In this document: positions 1 to 10,832 of the stretch, piece by piece
Layout of the letters: every line of letters starts with the position of its first letter
How positions within the stretch are numbered: position 1 is the stretch's first letter
Assembly (NCBI GenBank): GCA_027627225.1
Contig: CM051030.1
Location: forward strand, 26,005,427 to 26,069,426
DNA from: Congeria kusceri
Lineage: Eukaryota > Mollusca > Bivalvia > Myida > Dreissenidae
Direction of reading: 5' to 3'
Length of the DNA stretch: 64,000 nucleotides
Program-made: the position numbers and the translations under genes
Notes under the pieces: generated by a model
What the model was told of the DNA's origin: nothing
Database searches by the model: none
The model's input: only the letters and a program-made list of their open reading frames with translations

Positions 1-660
1 TAAAAATGCATACACATGGTCCTTGTTTGAGCCTCTACCAAATTCCTTCTAATAAGTTCGATTTGTGAAAAAACATGAAAGCCTGGAAGTGGGAAAGTTT
101 GACAGCAGATGGCTGTATAGGCAACTTAAAAATCTCTTCAGAAACCGCTAAATAGATTTTGAACACAATTCATATAAATATTTATTGGGTGAGCGTCTAC
201 CAAATTCCTTGAAATAATTTTGATTTATGAAAAACATGGCTGCTAGGGGATGGGGAAGATTGACTATATGGCCTTAAAGGCAACTTTGACAGTCTTTTTG
301 TTAGAAACCACTCACTAGATTTTGAAATAATTACATAGAAATATTCATTGGGTTACCCTCTACCAATTCCTTCAAATAGATTCGTGAAACAACATGGTTG
401 CCAAGGGGTGGGAAAGTTTATCATATTTGGCTATAGGACACTTTGACAATCTTCTCGCTGAAAACCACCTTGGGTAACACACTTCCAAATTCTGTCAAAT
501 TATTTTGATTTGTTAAAAACATGGCTGCTATGGGTGGGGCTGTTTGACCATATATCGTCATATAGGCAACTTTGACAATCTTCTCTTCAGAAACCACTTA
601 GTTGATTTTGAAATAATTTCACAGAAATTGTGATTGGGTTACCCTCAGGTTCTGCATGGG
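1..660. repeat. Tandem array, family S (partial at left edge)
   Basis: About four diverged head-to-tail units of roughly 150-170 bp. Each carries CTACCAAATTCCTT, then an AAAACATGG segment, a GGCAACTTTGACAATCTT segment and an AAACCAC..GATTTTGAAATAATTTCACAGAAAT segment. The same unit recurs near 5.5, 13.5, 39, 43.7 and 55.2 kb. No coding potential is seen. Confidence 0.75.
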
Positions 661-830
661 TTGATTACAGTGTGTTTTTGCTTACAATCAGATTTATGTT
701 AAGATATGTACGAGAACAGTTTCAAAGGTTTATATTGATCTGATGTGTTTCCGGTATTCTTTCTACAGGTTTAAATATTACCTACTATAAAAGTAATGTA
801 TGTTTCACATTCAAATATCTTGCTATACCT

Positions 831-1208
831 TTTAGCTCACCTGAGCACGAAGTGATAAAGACTGAGTTATTGTGATAATTCACCGTCCAGCCGCAGTCAT
901 CCGTCGTTCGTACGTCGTCGTCAAATTTTACGTGAACAACTTCTTTTCTGAAACTGCTGGTTTATATTGACTTAAATAGCAAAATAATTTAAAAAATCTG
1001 CTCCTCTCCAGAGGTTTCCTATTTGGTATGTGACATCGTATAGTGGTCGCCTATAAAGATTGTTGAAATTATGCCCTTGGGGTAAAATGTTGCCACCGTT
1101 TATATAGACTTCGATAGCAAAATGACTTCAAAAATTATCTCCTGAAAGTGCAAGTTCCAGATCTTCATACTCAGGTGAGTGCTTAAGGGCCATGTGGGCC
1201 TCTTGTTT
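831..1208 (+). mobile_element. Short non-autonomous element with subterminal inverted repeats
   Basis: It begins TTTAGCTCACCTGAGCACGA and ends CTCAGGTGAGTGC, a hairpin (GGGCC..GGCC), then TCTTGTTT. AGCTCACCTGAG at the left is inverted to CTCAGGTGAG at the right. The interior resembles one or two family Q units (TGAAACTGC...GTATGTGACATCGTATAGTGGTC). The layout matches Helentron-associated (HINE-like) elements; that assignment is inference from structure. Confidence 0.6.
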
Positions 1209-2115
1209 GTCAGTACTCTGGATTTAAAATTATGAAGGGATATTTGGAAAACTAAAGCTCTCTTCACAGAATAAGAGAAGACATTTGCAGAATTACAATA
1301 TAAAAGAAAAGTTCTCCATTTGCAAAATAATTTGTATGCATGTACACAAAGCGGCGCTATGTGGTTATGCATTTACTCGTTAACATATCTAACTATGTCC
1401 ACCGGTTATTTATGCAAACTTTCTAAATCTCATCAACTACAATTTTAGGCTATTGAGCCCCATGACTGACAGAGAATAATCCATTAGAAAGGAATGGTCG
1501 GTATTGTGGAGCTACTGCTTGTCAAAGGGGAATAATTTATCGTTGACACACCTGTGTTAAGCTGGCCGTACCAGATGATAACATCATCGGGGACAACTCT
1601 TTCCTATGGGATTTTCCTGCAGAGAGCAACTTAGAACAGGGAACATGTATTAGTGTGGCATTGTCTGCATTTTTCTTACAAGAGCTTATGAACATGCCCA
1701 AAAGGCATATTTGAAATTTGGACTTTGTTCATCTACATGAACTTCATCTTTTAACAAAAATAGTACAAACAGAAACTGTATGTCTCTGACAAATATCATC
1801 GTATACCTTTGTATTCATCCATTTTTGAAGCACTACTGCTCGTTGATGGACTATTAGTTAATACGTGTGTACATAGGATTCCATACTTTCTGCAAACATT
1901 GTTGTGCTTGATTTGTCTACACACACTTCTGAAAGTGACAATTCTATAAGTAGGTAATATATGATGCACTTACAAATGTTTGAAATCAGGAATAGTAATA
2001 GCAAGGATTTGATGTTTTCAGTAAAGGTTTGAAAAGCAAAAATACAAGGACAAAGTAATGCCAGTCAGATGTAAACATGTGTTATGATAATAACTGGTGA
2101 ATTTTGTTTGTTGAC
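1209..2115. other. Intronic or intergenic spacer without recognised content
   Basis: AT-rich DNA with no open frame resembling a protein, no TIR or TSD pair and no array noticed. Given the downstream Ig exons it is probably intron of the same gene, but this cannot be shown here. Confidence 0.5.
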
Positions 2116-2608
2116 TTATGCCCCCCTTCGATGGCGGGGTATTTTGGTTTGCTAATGTCAAGTCGGTCGGTTCTTTAAGTGCAACAGCTTCTTTAAGTGC
2201 AACAGCTTTCATCCAACCTTCACCAAATTTTGTGGGAATCTTTGGTTTGGCATATCTGGGTCAAATTCAATAATCAGCCGAATCGTCTCAATAATGTTGG
2301 AATTATGCCCCCTTAATTATCTAAAATTAGCCTATTTAGCTGTTTTCGCTATCTAAGTTTAACAGTTCCTATCTTCCCGAAACTTGATGAAAATGTTTAA
2401 GATTATATAATATCTTAGAAAAGTTCGATGATCAACAAAACTGCCAAGGAACTGCAGAGTTATGGCCCTTTTGTATATAAAATTTGCCTTTTAAGCAGTT
2501 TCCGCTTCCTATGTCTAATCGTTCTCATCCAATCATCACCAAACTTGATATTTTAAAGATTGATTTAAACATACAGGGGGCATAATTGTTTTCCAAACAG
2601 CTCTTGTT
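2116..2608 (+). mobile_element. Family T element (TATGCCCC start, hairpin plus TCTTGTTT end)
   Basis: Starts TTATGCCCCCCTTCGATGG and ends CATAATTGTTTTCCAAACAG followed by CTCTTGTTT. A second copy with the same ends and interior (TCCAACAGTTTTCATCC, CACCAAACTTGAT) lies at 39731-40336. It is non-coding. Confidence 0.65.
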
Positions 2609-3873
2609 TAATGAAAGCTGGAGAGGAAAGGACATGCTGCTATTTTGGGAAATTGCTTGTCATAATGATAAGTACGTTCACATGTCACAAACCAAAACGA
2701 AGGATATGAAATATGAAAGTAACATAAATGACCACAGCAGGCATTCATTATCTTCTGATAGATGATTGCATGCTCAATTACTTCAATTTTGTAGCTTTAA
2801 CTTTTGTATACATTTATTTGGCATGATTTGACAAAATCCAAAATCTGTTACTTGCAACTCTTTTAAAGTGCACATTTTTTAGAATACCATTTTTGCAAAA
2901 CATGTTTAAAAGTAGAAAAAGCAGATTTAGTTGTATGCAAATATGCTGAGTAGTTGGGTTCATGTGCAAATGTTGCAAAACATTCAGACCTGTGTTTATG
3001 TATGTATAGATTGGTATGATCTCTCGTACTTTCAGCTGATCTGCGTTTTAATGCCACATATTGAAAAAAAAAAGCTTAAATTTTCTGGATCTCGCTGGAA
3101 AGGAATCGTGGTTATGTTAACCCATTGAATTGGGAAGGCTTGTTTGCGCTTGGTCTGTTTCGAAAATCACATACCTGATCCATTAACAGTGTTACAGTGT
3201 TTATGTTTATTCATTTAGATATACTTGTATATATTGTATATAATTATGTTTTTTTATCTACTTGTATATATGATTTATAATTTGCTTGTCATATGTTCAG
3301 CATTACACTGCATCTGTGACTCAACTGCAATCGCACAACTTTTGTGCATAAATGGTCTGTGCCTTCATATATGCTTACACAACCTTTATAATTACAAAAA
3401 TGAATGTATGTTTGTTTTTTATAAACCAGTTTCTTCCACTTACATGCTACCCACATATTTGATAAAACAGTGCCTTACAGTTTTTACATTAAAATAGTGC
3501 CTTCACAGTTGTACACACCACTCTGCAATGTGCTTGCACTTTGACATCTTGCAATATATGTAATTTTTTTGACATCCTGCATGAGTTTGCTTGTTTATTT
3601 CATATAAGTTTTTCATGTTTTTGTTTTACTTTCGTTTGTATTAAAACTTACTTTCTGATTTTCCAATACACCAAATTCAAACCATACTTTATTTTTAGTA
3701 ATTGAAATTTGTTGACTATAATAATCCATTCCCACACAGTATTTAGCCTTTTTAGTTTCCACCTTTTCACCGCAACAACCGTCGTTATACGTTTTCAGCG
3801 TTTTGAGTTTTTTGCAGTTAGTGTATTTTGATAAATATTCATAATAGGTTCTTTCATGTATTTATTTTCACAG
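2609..3873. other. AT-rich stretch upstream of the first visible Ig exon
   Basis: No repeat family or coding segment is recognised. The last bases before 3874 form a good pyrimidine-rich acceptor (TTTATTTTCACAG), so at least the right end is intron. Confidence 0.6.
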
Positions 3874-4137
3874 ACGGCCCTGATGTGGTGACGCTGTCTC
3901 CATCTATTGCTTCCTATAGACTCAACGAGACCCAGCCCCTGAATGATATCACCTGTTCTGCAGACTGTTATCCAGCCTGTACGTACACGTGGACAAGGTC
4001 TGGAGGAGGCACAGTCAGCAACACTGGTGTACTGTCACTAGGAACTCTACTGAGAGGAGAGGCTGATACCTATTGGTGTACACCAAGGAATGCAGCAGGT
4101 TTCATGAACAGCCAGACTGTTACCATCAATGTCATTT
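3874..4137 (+). CDS. Ig-domain exon 1 of a multi-exon Ig/FN3 transmembrane receptor
   Basis: This is an 88-codon phase 1-1 exon. It is preceded by a TTTATTTTCACAG acceptor and followed by the donor GTAAGT at 4138. The protein starts DGPDVVTLSPS after a split Asp codon. It has the B-strand Cys in CSADCYPAC, the C-strand Trp (YTW) and the F-strand Cys in DTYWC, so it is a complete Ig fold probably closed by the canonical disulfide. Two further cysteines, four residues apart in DCYPAC, suggest a local second disulfide. One N-glycosylation sequon (NET) is present. The role is inferred to be extracellular adhesion or recognition. It is nearly duplicated by the exon at 4684 and followed much later by Ig, FN3 and TM exons of the same phase. 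The exact protein family is not recognised. Confidence 0.88.
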
Positions 4138-4683
4138 GTAAGTTAATGCTTAGCTGGTGCAATAGTTGGTTACATTCCTTTCCATGTGAGTTTCAAACAG
4201 AAAACGGAACCGTAATTATCTTGAGCACTGACGCAATTAATTCACAAGCCACTTACCTTGCAAATTTCTTTGAAAACAAGGTTCAGATTATGACACATTG
4301 TGTTTACTATGGCCAATTAGTTTGGGGTGTTATTAGACTTATGTTGAATGAAAGATATAAATTATAATGGGTAGTTTAATTCCTTAAGAAAAAACGTGTC
4401 AGTCAATAAAAACAACTGAATGATACTAAAGTTAAATGTCATCATGTTAATTTGTGAGAGCAGTTGTATATAAAGATTGTTCAATATTAGTTTCAGGAAA
4501 ATATGGTTTCTTGTAGGCCAATGTGCTCTTAAATGTAAATATCACTCCACCTCAACAACAACATTGTAGGAATACTGAACATTTGTTTTAATGGTGTGCT
4601 AGATTCCTTAGGTGTTTCACTTACAAGGTGTTTGTAAATGTATGGTTTCCTATAATAAAATGCTGTTTGTTATATGATTGAAG

Positions 4684-4952
4684 ATGGCCCAGACTCGGTG
4701 ACCCTGTCTCCATCTACCACATCCTATACACTGAATGAATATCAGCCCCTGAATGACATCACCTGTTCTGCAGACTGTTACCCTGCCTGTAATTACAACT
4801 GGACAAAGTTTGGAGGAGGCACAGTCAGCAACACTGGTGTAATGTCACTAGGAACTGAACAGAGAGGAGAGGCTGGTACTTACCGGTGTACAGCAAGCAA
4901 TGCAGAAGCTGATGTTAGCAAAAACACTCAGATTGTAACATTAATATAAAAT
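4684..4952 (+). pseudogene. Ig-domain exon 2, damaged duplicate of exon 1
   Basis: It follows a weak acceptor (GATTGAAG) and encodes DGPDSVTLSPS, CSADCYPACNYNW and GTYRCTASN, so all Ig landmarks are kept. It is very close to the exon 550 bp upstream over the central part (TCACCTGTTCTGCAGACTGT and following). Unlike its siblings it is 269 nt to the likely donor GTAAGA at 4953, so phase 1-1 is lost, and an in-frame TAA lies at 4947-4949. One lost base near 4937-4950 relative to exon 1 would explain both. No other GT near the end restores the frame. It is either a dead exon skipped by splicing from 4137 to 17872, or a source of a truncated soluble form. It was probably made by a recent tandem exon duplication. 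Confidence 0.75.
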
Positions 4953-6064
4953 GTAAGATACTCGCTAAATGCTTTTTTTTTGTCTTTTAATAACGAAATA
5001 AGATTCGTGCATGATTTACTACACAAACTTACAATATAGCTGGTCATTTTTGCTGTCATGTTAGTTTTGATTTATTCATAGTGGTACCATAATGGGTAAA
5101 AAACAACGTGGAAATTCCACGATCACCATTGACATGCATACAATTCAATACTGTTATAAAAATAAGTTATGGATCAAGGTGGAGGTCATGGAGCTATGGT
5201 AAGGAATAATACATACTCACAATTATTCACTAAATTACAACTTAAGTTCAGAAACTGGTTTAGACACTAGTACCCTATGGGTGGGGGTATACTATTATGG
5301 TCAGTCATCATGGAAAGTTCATCGTTTTCTGTCGTCAATAATTTACTTCAACAGCATCTTCTGTGAAACTGCATGGTTGATTTTAAACCAAATTTACCGT
5401 CAACAAATGTTTTCAATTCATTGGAATATAATTATGGTAAACTCTGATTGCTCTGCCAACCAAAAGCAGGGTTACCCTCTACAAAAATACTTAAAATCAT
5501 TTTGATTCGTCCAACAAACATGAACCCGTTGGGTTGGGGGAGTTTTCATAGTATTATAAATATGTCCATATTGAAAACTTTGAAAATCTTGTCAGAAACA
5601 TCAGTCTGAATATCAAAATAATTTTACCTAAATGTTCCTTGTATGACCCTTTACCAAATTATTTCAAATTATGTTGATTCGTTTTAAGAATTGAAATGCT
5701 CTTTTTAGCGCTTCATCGATTTATGAAGGTCAGTTTGTTTGTATCTAATTTGCATAAAGCCGAAGCTTCATACATCAATGAATTGCCCAACAGAGCGTTT
5801 CAAATTCTTATAATTACAATTATAATTACAACTGTGTGTATACTTTAAATTTTTACCCTAATAGTGTAAATTAATTTGAAATTTATTGTTTTCAATTCTC
5901 GCATCAATACATTGAAGAATGATTAGTAGGCTCCGCCCTTTGCACTGCGTTGTGTACAGTTTATTCATTAGAGGCTATACCTGCAGCAGTGTCTTAAATT
6001 ATAGTGATAAAAGTTACTTTTGTTTTGGTTGATATTTCGTAAGAGCAATTTTTGAACATGGTGA
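4953..6064. other. Intron start with family S fragment
   Basis: A single diverged family S stretch lies at about 5460-5680 (TTACCCTCTACAAAAATACTT, then AACATGAACCCG). A foldback element follows at 5686-5809. The rest (4953-5450 and 5810-6064) is AT-rich and unrecognised. Confidence 0.55.
5686..5809. mobile_element. Small foldback element (about 124 bp)
   Basis: The left arm AAGAATTGAAATGCTCT at 5686-5702 is matched by the inverted right arm AGAGCGTTTCAAATTCTT at 5792-5809 with a few differences. It is too short to code. No convincing target duplication was seen. Confidence 0.5.
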
Positions 6065-7454
6065 TTTTAGCTCACCTATGCACGAAGTGCTCGTTGAGCT
6101 ATTGGTATAGGGAATCTCTCCGGCGAAGTCCGGCGTCCGTCGTCAATTTGCTGTCAACAATTCGGACCGTTATCGCGATAAAGACTACAATTTTTTCATT
6201 CAATCGTGACCAAAATTGCTCAGTTTGTGCACGACCATAAAATCTTGGACGAGTTAGATAATGGGCCAACTCGGACTAGGAACACTGGAGTTATTGCCCC
6301 TTTTTCCTGCAAAAGAAGTGCACAAGTGCCCTTTTCCAACGTATAGACTTTATTTTCCATCCAATCTGAACCAAACTTTCACAGTTTGTGTATGACCATC
6401 AAATATCAGCAGTCGTCCAAAATGGTCCAGATCGTTTTCAAACAATAGAGTTATTGCCCTTTGTTTATTATTCAGGATAGAGAGAGACATTTTCCATCCA
6501 ATCTACACCAATCTTGCACAGTCTGTCTATTACCACGAGATTACAGTTGAAGTCGAATATAAGCAAGACTGGACCAGAAACACCAGAGTTATTGCCCTTT
6601 GTTTGTGAAAAAAAATTGGCAAAAATGGACATTATATAGAATAGAGACTGCATTTTTCATCCAATCTTTACCAATCTTGCACAGTTTGTCTATTACCATA
6701 AGATTAAAGGTGAAGTCGAATATAAGCAAGATTGGACAAGAAACATCAGAGTTATTGCCCGTTGTTGGTAAAAAAAAAGGCAAACATGGACATTATTCAG
6801 AATAGAGAGATTATTGTTCATCCAATCTTCGCCAATCGTGTACAGTTTGTCTATGAACGTAAGACTACAGGTGAAGTGGAATATAAGCATGATGGGGCCA
6901 GAAACACCAGAGTTAATGCCCCTTGTATTTTGAAAAAAAAACATCAACAAGTTATCAATGATTGACTTGCACACACGATTTTTGATTCAATGTTGACCAA
7001 ACTTACACAGTTTGTGCATGATCATAAAAATTGATTGATACATTTTGATTTCCAACTTTGATGAATTCAGAGCCTGCATTAACATTATTTATAATGATTG
7101 GACAGAAAATTATCAAAGAAAAAGCAAAACTTGACCTTATAGCATAGCCATCGCAATTATCGCATTCCAACTAGTTTTCCAAAACTGTTTGCGACAAACA
7201 GACTTCAAAATCTACTGTTTGTGCAAATTCCAGAATTGTCAATGATTTGAGAAACATTAGCAAAAATACGCACACCCACTACCCAACTCATACTTTAGTA
7301 GCCCATTGCACTTACCGATGTTTTAAATCAAAATTGATCCTACCCCGCTGTGTATTGTTCAGATACCTTAATTTTCAAACCTGTCACAACAGGTGTGGTC
7401 GTGATCTGTATCAGTTCTCAGATGAGCGCTTTGGGCCATCATGGCCCTCTTGTT
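6065..7454 (+). mobile_element. Family P element with about 150-bp internal tandem units
   Basis: Starts TTTTAGCTCACCTATGCACG with a GCACGAAGTGC hairpin, then TCTCCGGCG..CGTCGTC. Several units follow, each with TTTTCATCCAATC, CACAGTTTGTCTAT, GACCAGAAACACCAGAGTTA and TTGCCC. The right end reads TCTCAGATGAGCGC, hairpin GGGCCATCATGGCCC (7433-7447), then TCTTGTTT. Short open frames inside are repeat shadows. Confidence 0.75.
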
Positions 7455-7667
7455 TATTCTTATTATGTAGCAAGATCACAATAGACGGAAATATTTAAAC
7501 GCGTTCCTGTTTAGATTTACGACTGAAGACTAAACGAGTCGAAAGTTGGTTTCAGATGTTACAGTTTTGTAAACGCCCATATACATGTGGTTGGAACCGT
7601 ACTTTAGGCGTAAAGTATATTTTAGTAATTAATGTTTATTTTTATATTTGAAATGCAATGTTTCATA

Positions 7668-7966
7668 ACCGGGTCGGCTAGTTCAGTTGGTAGAGCGCTG
7701 GACTACATATCCGAGGTTCGCGGATTTGATTCCCATCGCAGCCACATAACTTGTGTGGGGATTTGTCATGAAATTATTTCTACGGCCATTCCCCCCCTAC
7801 CTCTGATTGAAGTAGGGCAGTTGTCAGTTACTGGCATAAGATTGTGCACTCAGTACTGGTAAACCAGCTTACCCAGGAAAAGTGTGAGTAGTTAACTGAC
7901 AGCCGTTATATGACTTAAATACTGTTGAATACCCGAAAAATCCAAAGAAAACAAACAAAACAAAAA
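7668..7966 (+). mobile_element. tRNA-derived SINE with 13-bp target duplication
   Basis: The first 73 bases (7671-7743) look like a tRNA, with an A box (TAGTTCAGTTGGTAGAGC) and a B box (GATTTGATTCC) for internal Pol III transcription. The acceptor stem does not pair properly, so it is not a working tRNA. A body follows with TGTCAGTTACTGGCATAAG, AGTACTGGTAAACCAGCTTA and AAATACTGTTGAATA, ending in an AAACAAACAAAACAAAAA tail. The 13 bases GCAATGTTTCATA flank it exactly at 7655-7667 and 7967-7979. The body and tail resemble molluscan V-SINE or MetaSINE-type repeats; the family name is inference. The perfect duplication suggests a fairly recent insertion. Confidence 0.85.
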
Positions 7967-7979
7967 GCAATGTTTCATA

Positions 7980-8416
7980 TGTATGTTAATTTTGTTTTAT
8001 TTATTTCTTAAAACGCCCCGTTTTGGCCCTTGATTGTAGTCAATATTGACACCCATTATTGCATGCATTGTAAAACCGTATGCTGAGCAAATATTTTAAC
8101 ACCACACTTTTTTTGCACTTAGTGTTGAAACGTTTTGTGTAAGAAATTCCGCAAATCTAACTTGCAGTTTGGATATAATATCAAGACGAGATAAAGGTAA
8201 ACAGCTTTTATTATTTTACTACTGATTAAAGTATCAAATCTTTGGAAATGTATTAACTCTGCCGAAAATATCAGTCTACTGTACAGTATGCTTTTCATTA
8301 GGTGACACAAATTTGAAAGATTAATTTTTATGCATGTAATTTGCATAGAGCTATGGACATGAAATTTTTTTTTAATTGTTTTAGTCAAAGCTCTTAGTAA
8401 ATGACATTTCTTTCAT
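7980..8416. other. Spacer without recognised content
   Basis: AT-rich sequence between the SINE and a family P element. Nothing recognisable was seen. Confidence 0.5.
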
Positions 8417-10635
8417 TTTGAGCTCACCTGAGCACGAAGTGCTTTGTGAGCTATTGGTATAGGGGACCTCTCCGGCGGCGTCCGGCGGCCGAATGCAGTT
8501 AACAATTCGGACCGTTATAGCAATAAAGACTACATTTTTTATTCAATCTTGACCTTACTTGCACAGTTTGTGTATGACCATAAAATCTTGGATGTGATTG
8601 TTTTTGGGTCAGATCACACCAGTAACACCAGAGTTAATGACCCTTTTTCATGCTAGAAAAGTGCAAAAATGCCATTTTCCTATGCAATAACTTTTTTTTC
8701 TATCCAATCTTAACCAAACTTTCACAGTTTGTGTATGACCATCAGATCTCAACAGAAGTAGAAAATGGGACAGATCGTGATTCAAACACCAGAGTTATTG
8801 TTCTTTGTTTATTAAAAAAATATACAAATGGGTATTATTCAAGATAGAGAGTTCATTTTTCATCTAATCTTCACCAATCATGCACAGTGTGTCTGTTATT
8901 ACAAGAGTACAGTTGAAATCAAAATTAAGCAAGATCGGACCAGAAACACCAGAGTTATAGCCCTTGAATAAAATATGCAAAAATGGTCATTATTCAGGAT
9001 AGATACTGGATTTTTCATCCAGTCTTCACTAATCTTGCATAGTTAAATAATAAATAATAAAGGTGATGTTGAATATAAACAAGATCGGACCAGAACAACA
9101 TAGTTATTGCCCTTTGTTTGTGAAAAAGATAAGCAAAAATGGACATTATTCAGGATTGAGACCAGGGGTCTCGATCTCCGTTTTGTGATGCCGAAATTCG
9201 GCATCATTCCCCCAACGAAAAAGTATATATTTTTCCCCCATATCAGGCCAAAATTTCCCCTAAATGAACTGCCATCGAATTTGCGTGTTGTTTATGGGAG
9301 TAATTTTCGGGGATCAGATTTACTTAAGCACCGTAACAAACGGTTAACGATAAAAGCCGAAGAACATCATATGGTCATGTTAAATGACCGTTTTGACTTG
9401 TCTGGTTCCAGATTATTTGTGCTTTCATAATAAAACTTCATTTATATACAGTTAACTGCTAACTTGTTTGCCTGAAACAGTAATTTCTGTTTTGGGAAAA
9501 TGGCTTCTGCTTAAAAGTTATCAAAACAGGTGAAGCAAAAAGGCACAAATACCGTGTCTTACAGTCGAAAACACAGTTTATTACTGTATTAGAATTAGTA
9601 TAAGTAGTTTAACAAAATTAAGGTTACAAACTGGAAGTTAAAAAACGATTTAAAAATCGGAAGTGAAAATCTATTAAATTGCAAGAAAAATTATCTGTTG
9701 CACTGCTCCACCTTATAATGTTCAAGTGGTAGACCGTAGATGGTTTAAATTTGACTAGTTAATATAACATTCAATTTATTGATAATTTTCATGAAGGAAG
9801 TTGTCAGGTAAAGACTTAGACTAAATAAAGTGATTTAAAATATATATTTAATAGTTTCTATTTTTGACTCGTTTGCTAAGTCAAAATTTCCCTTTCTGTG
9901 TGAAATGACGCTAAAATTCCCCCGCTTGAGGGTACAGGTACTCTTCCCCCAAACCAGAGAGAGACCCCTGGAGACTTTATTTTTCATCCAATCTTCGCCA
10001 ATCGCGTACAGTTCTATAAACATAAGACTACAGGTGAAGTCGTATATAGGCAAGGTGAAGGCCAGAAAAACCAGAGTTATTGCCCCTTATGTTTGGAAAA
10101 GAAACATCAACAAGTTATCAATGATCGGCTTGCACACAAGATTTTTGATTCAATGTTGACCAAACTTACACATTTTGTGCATGAACATAAAAATTGATTG
10201 ATAAAATTTGATTTCCATCAGTTGTAAACCTTGCATGCAGTTACTTGAACATGTAACATTGATCAGACGGCTTCAGAGCCTGCATTAACATCATTTATCA
10301 TATTTGGACAAAAAATTATCAAAACTGTCTGTGAAAAAAACATCAAAATCTGCTGTTTCTGTATTTTCCAGAATTTTCACTGACTTAATGGAAAAGGGTC
10401 AGGTAAGAAGTTCGAGAAAAATGATTTGAGAACCATAAGCGAAAAAAACGCACATCCACTACCCAACTCGTACTTTAGTTACCCCATGGCACTTAACCGA
10501 TGTTTTAAATAAAACTGGATCCTATCCCCATTTGCTTTTTATTTAGATACCTTAATTTTAAAACCTGTCACAACAGTATGGTCTTCATCTGTACCAGTTC
10601 TCAGGTGAGCGCTATGGGCCATCATGGCCTCTTGT
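8417..10635 (+). mobile_element. Family P element, interrupted by a TIR element
   Basis: Left end TTTTGAGCTCACCTGAGCAC with the GAGCACGAAGTGC hairpin, then about 150-bp units like those at 6065. The right end reads TCTCAGGTGAGCGC, GGGCCATCATGGCC, TCTTGTTT. The unit at about 9150-9980 is split by the insertion at 9163-9970; joining the flanks restores a family-typical GGATTGAGACTTTATTTTTC. Confidence 0.75.
9163..9970. mobile_element. Nested DNA-transposon-like element with CAGGGGTCTC termini
   Basis: The ends CAGGGGTCTC and GAGACCCCTG are exact inverted repeats of 10 bp. The 5 bases GAGAC flank the insert at 9158-9162 and 9971-9975, consistent with a 5-bp target duplication within a family P unit. 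C-rich and G-rich subterminal patches occur near both ends (TTCCCCC-type). No transposase is visible, so it is non-autonomous. Termini beginning CAGGGG are hAT-like, but a 5-bp duplication does not fit the common 8-bp hAT pattern, so the superfamily is open. Confidence 0.75.
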
Positions 10636-10832
10636 TTTTTGTGTGTGACAGCACTGCATGTAAACAACAATAAAAAGTAGTTTGTCGTGAATAGTAATAG
10701 AGGCAACCAGCTTCAATGAATTGGCATAAGCTGGTATTTGACCTAATTGAAGATGGAGATCCAGACCACTGTTTTAGCAAATTGAAACTAATAGTGCGCG
10801 TCTAATTCAATGCTATTTATTTTCTTCTTTCT

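Noticed and set aside
7671..7743. Functional tRNA gene
   Set aside because: A and B boxes are present, but the acceptor stem does not pair and the segment is the head of a SINE with its own tail and target duplication.
9107..9430. 107-codon open frame on the + strand
   Set aside because: It crosses the border of a family P unit and a nested TIR element, and its residues match no domain.
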